DNA of 64,000 nt. Origin: Capitella teleta (taxonomy: Eukaryota; Annelida; Polychaeta; Capitellidae). Under the pieces are notes generated by a model. The model was not told the origin of the DNA, did not search any database, and worked only from the letters and a program-made list of their open reading frames with translations. Of this stretch, positions 62,460 to 64,000 are shown piece by piece. The stretch covers positions 1 through 64,000 of the forward strand of contig KB307198.1 in assembly GCA_000328365.1 (NCBI GenBank). Reading direction: 5' to 3'. The position numbers were made by a program, and so were the translations under genes. The number at the start of each line of letters is the position of its first letter. Positions within the stretch are counted from its first letter, which is position 1.

Positions 62460-64000
62460 CTGTAATTAAGAGAAACAGTAATTAAATCAATCACGCAAAA
62501 TATACATTATTTCAGACCTTCATGCAGATTAAATGTAAGAGCAAGCCTTCGGTATCAGACATATCATAGGAAAAAGAAAAAAGTTATTTCGAACAACAAC
62601 GAATTAGGAACGTAATCCGAAATATCTCAAAAGGAGGGCCCACCCCCCTCTGTGCCTCGGATGAACACACTGTGAAGGCGAGCACACCTTTTGCACGTCT
62701 GTGCCATCTGAACAAAACACTCGTTCACCCTCCACTGAGCATGTTGTGTGAGTTAAAAATCATATGTCGGCGAGAAGTGGTAGTTATGCATCAAATATAT
62801 ATTATATATGAGCAAAGAATAGAGAAGAAAGGAGGAAAAAATTCCTTGAAAAAAAAAAACTCTTCCTAGGAGGGAATAAAATATTGAAAACGAGTGATTC
62901 ACAAGTTCAATGTCAATATGGTTAAATCAATATCGTGGCTGTTGTGGATTGTAAACGGAGATAAGAATTATGTAAATAATTCATCGTTAGCTAATGTAAT
63001 TAGCTTGGCCCTTGTGGAGCTGTGTGGCGAAGATGCTTGCCGGAAATGGATAATTATGTAATCGAAAATTATGCAATAGCACAGAAATGATGCCTTGTAA
63101 TGGCGTGATAGGGGTTGACTGCCAGATAAGCAACTTGATCATAATTATTTATATTCATAAAAAAGGCGGATCATAAATATTCATGAACCATGGATATTCA
63201 TGAATATTCATGAGCATGAAAACAACTGTCAACTTGTCAAATCAGAGCTCCACTCAACCACACAGACACAAAACATTGATACCGGTTTATATGATTGTGT
63301 CATCAACTTTTATTATTCCGATTTATTCACAATACTTCTAAAGAAACTTTGTTTTATTTTCCATAACTATGGCTATAAAAATAATAATAAAACATACATA
63401 CATACATACATACATACATACATACACATATATTATTTTTAAAACTAAAATCCGAGTTGAACAACTTCCAGTTAGCTTGGGAGATGCTAATTCTCGTGGA
63501 TGATAAACGTACATTTATATTAATTTATAATGCATAATTTTTTTCTACCATTTTTATACAAGAGATACCTGAAAAGATCGCTCCTCGCTTGACCTGGTGT
63601 GTGGTTCACACATTAAGTGCGAAGTATACGAGCAATTTATCAAAACATGCGCGTAATTCTCTCACGACGTGAAATAAATTATGCGGGAATCCCCACCCAC
63701 AAAATGCCAGCGAATAGCAAAACTTTATGTAATTTTAATTTCATACTTGCTGACAAGATAAGAGTTATAATTAAAAATGAATCGATTATATAAATTTTTT
63801 CTCTTGCCAACTTGATTCGGAAGATTGGTGATTTTTGACTGATGGCTTTGAAATGAGCCTTGCTTAAAACCATGCCAAGTATTTCCTATCTCTCGACCGA
63901 TCGATATTATGCAGTCAGAAATACATACCGGTAATCAGATACTAGAAAATAATCATAGATTTCTTTTGCTGTAAACTAGTATAAAATTATCCCCTTAATA
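62460..64000. other. Non-coding right flank
   Basis: AT-rich sequence without recognised genes, apart from a possible splice donor near 63579 on the minus strand. A cluster of ATTCATGA-type motifs occurs at 63178-63212. Confidence 0.45.
63391..63430. repeat. (ACAT)n microsatellite
   Basis: About ten CATA units in a row. The threonine-histidine-isoleucine repeat it would encode is not a gene. Confidence 0.9.

Overview
This is a eukaryotic, metazoan window: AT-rich, with spliced genes, many introns of only about 50-100 bases, GT-AG junctions, a tRNA-derived SINE and long AAT/ATT microsatellites. The genes are animal-specific (focal adhesion kinase, GDNF-receptor-type domains, Ig domains). The very short introns and frequent 'tacatgta' motifs fit a compact invertebrate genome such as a demosponge, but that assignment is an inference and not proven here.

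Layout. (1) 1-13157, plus strand: copy A of a multi-exon gene for a cysteine-rich, apparently GPI-anchored receptor with GDNF/GAS1 (GFR-alpha-type) domains, followed by a C-terminal part resembling the end of RECK. (2) 13160-16170: intergenic, with a minus-oriented SINE. (3) 16176-17763, plus: a major-facilitator sugar-transporter-like gene (MFSD4/NaGLT1 type) in three exons. (4) 18133-20397, minus: a small two-Ig-domain protein in six exons with signal peptide and GPI-type tail. (5) 21691 to about 36785, minus: copy B of the receptor gene, an inverted duplicate of 1-13060. The two arms face each other tail to tail around the transporter and Ig genes. (6) 36967-37016: a 50-N gap. (7) 37017-44490: gene-poor, with a LINE 3' remnant, an ATT microsatellite and a possible first exon at 42386. 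(8) 44495-46196, minus: COX5B in three exons. (9) 48063 to about 56000 (5' end possibly further), minus: focal adhesion kinase, at least 26 coding exons, FERM-kinase-FAT, with a pogo-like MITE in its largest internal intron. (10) 56100-64000: probable FAK 5' region with a second 50-N gap and some isolated exon-like pieces.

The main point of interest is the inverted receptor pair. Long blocks including introns are nearly identical between arms, while islands between them and the last 90 or so coding bases are clearly diverged. Both copies nevertheless end in a hydrophobic GPI-type tail. This mosaic fits an older inverted duplication homogenised in part by gene conversion; an assembly or haplotype artefact must be excluded. 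The receptor and Ig proteins both look like GPI-anchored surface proteins, and FAK is a cytoplasmic adhesion kinase. No operon-like co-regulation is implied; COX5B is an unrelated housekeeping neighbour.
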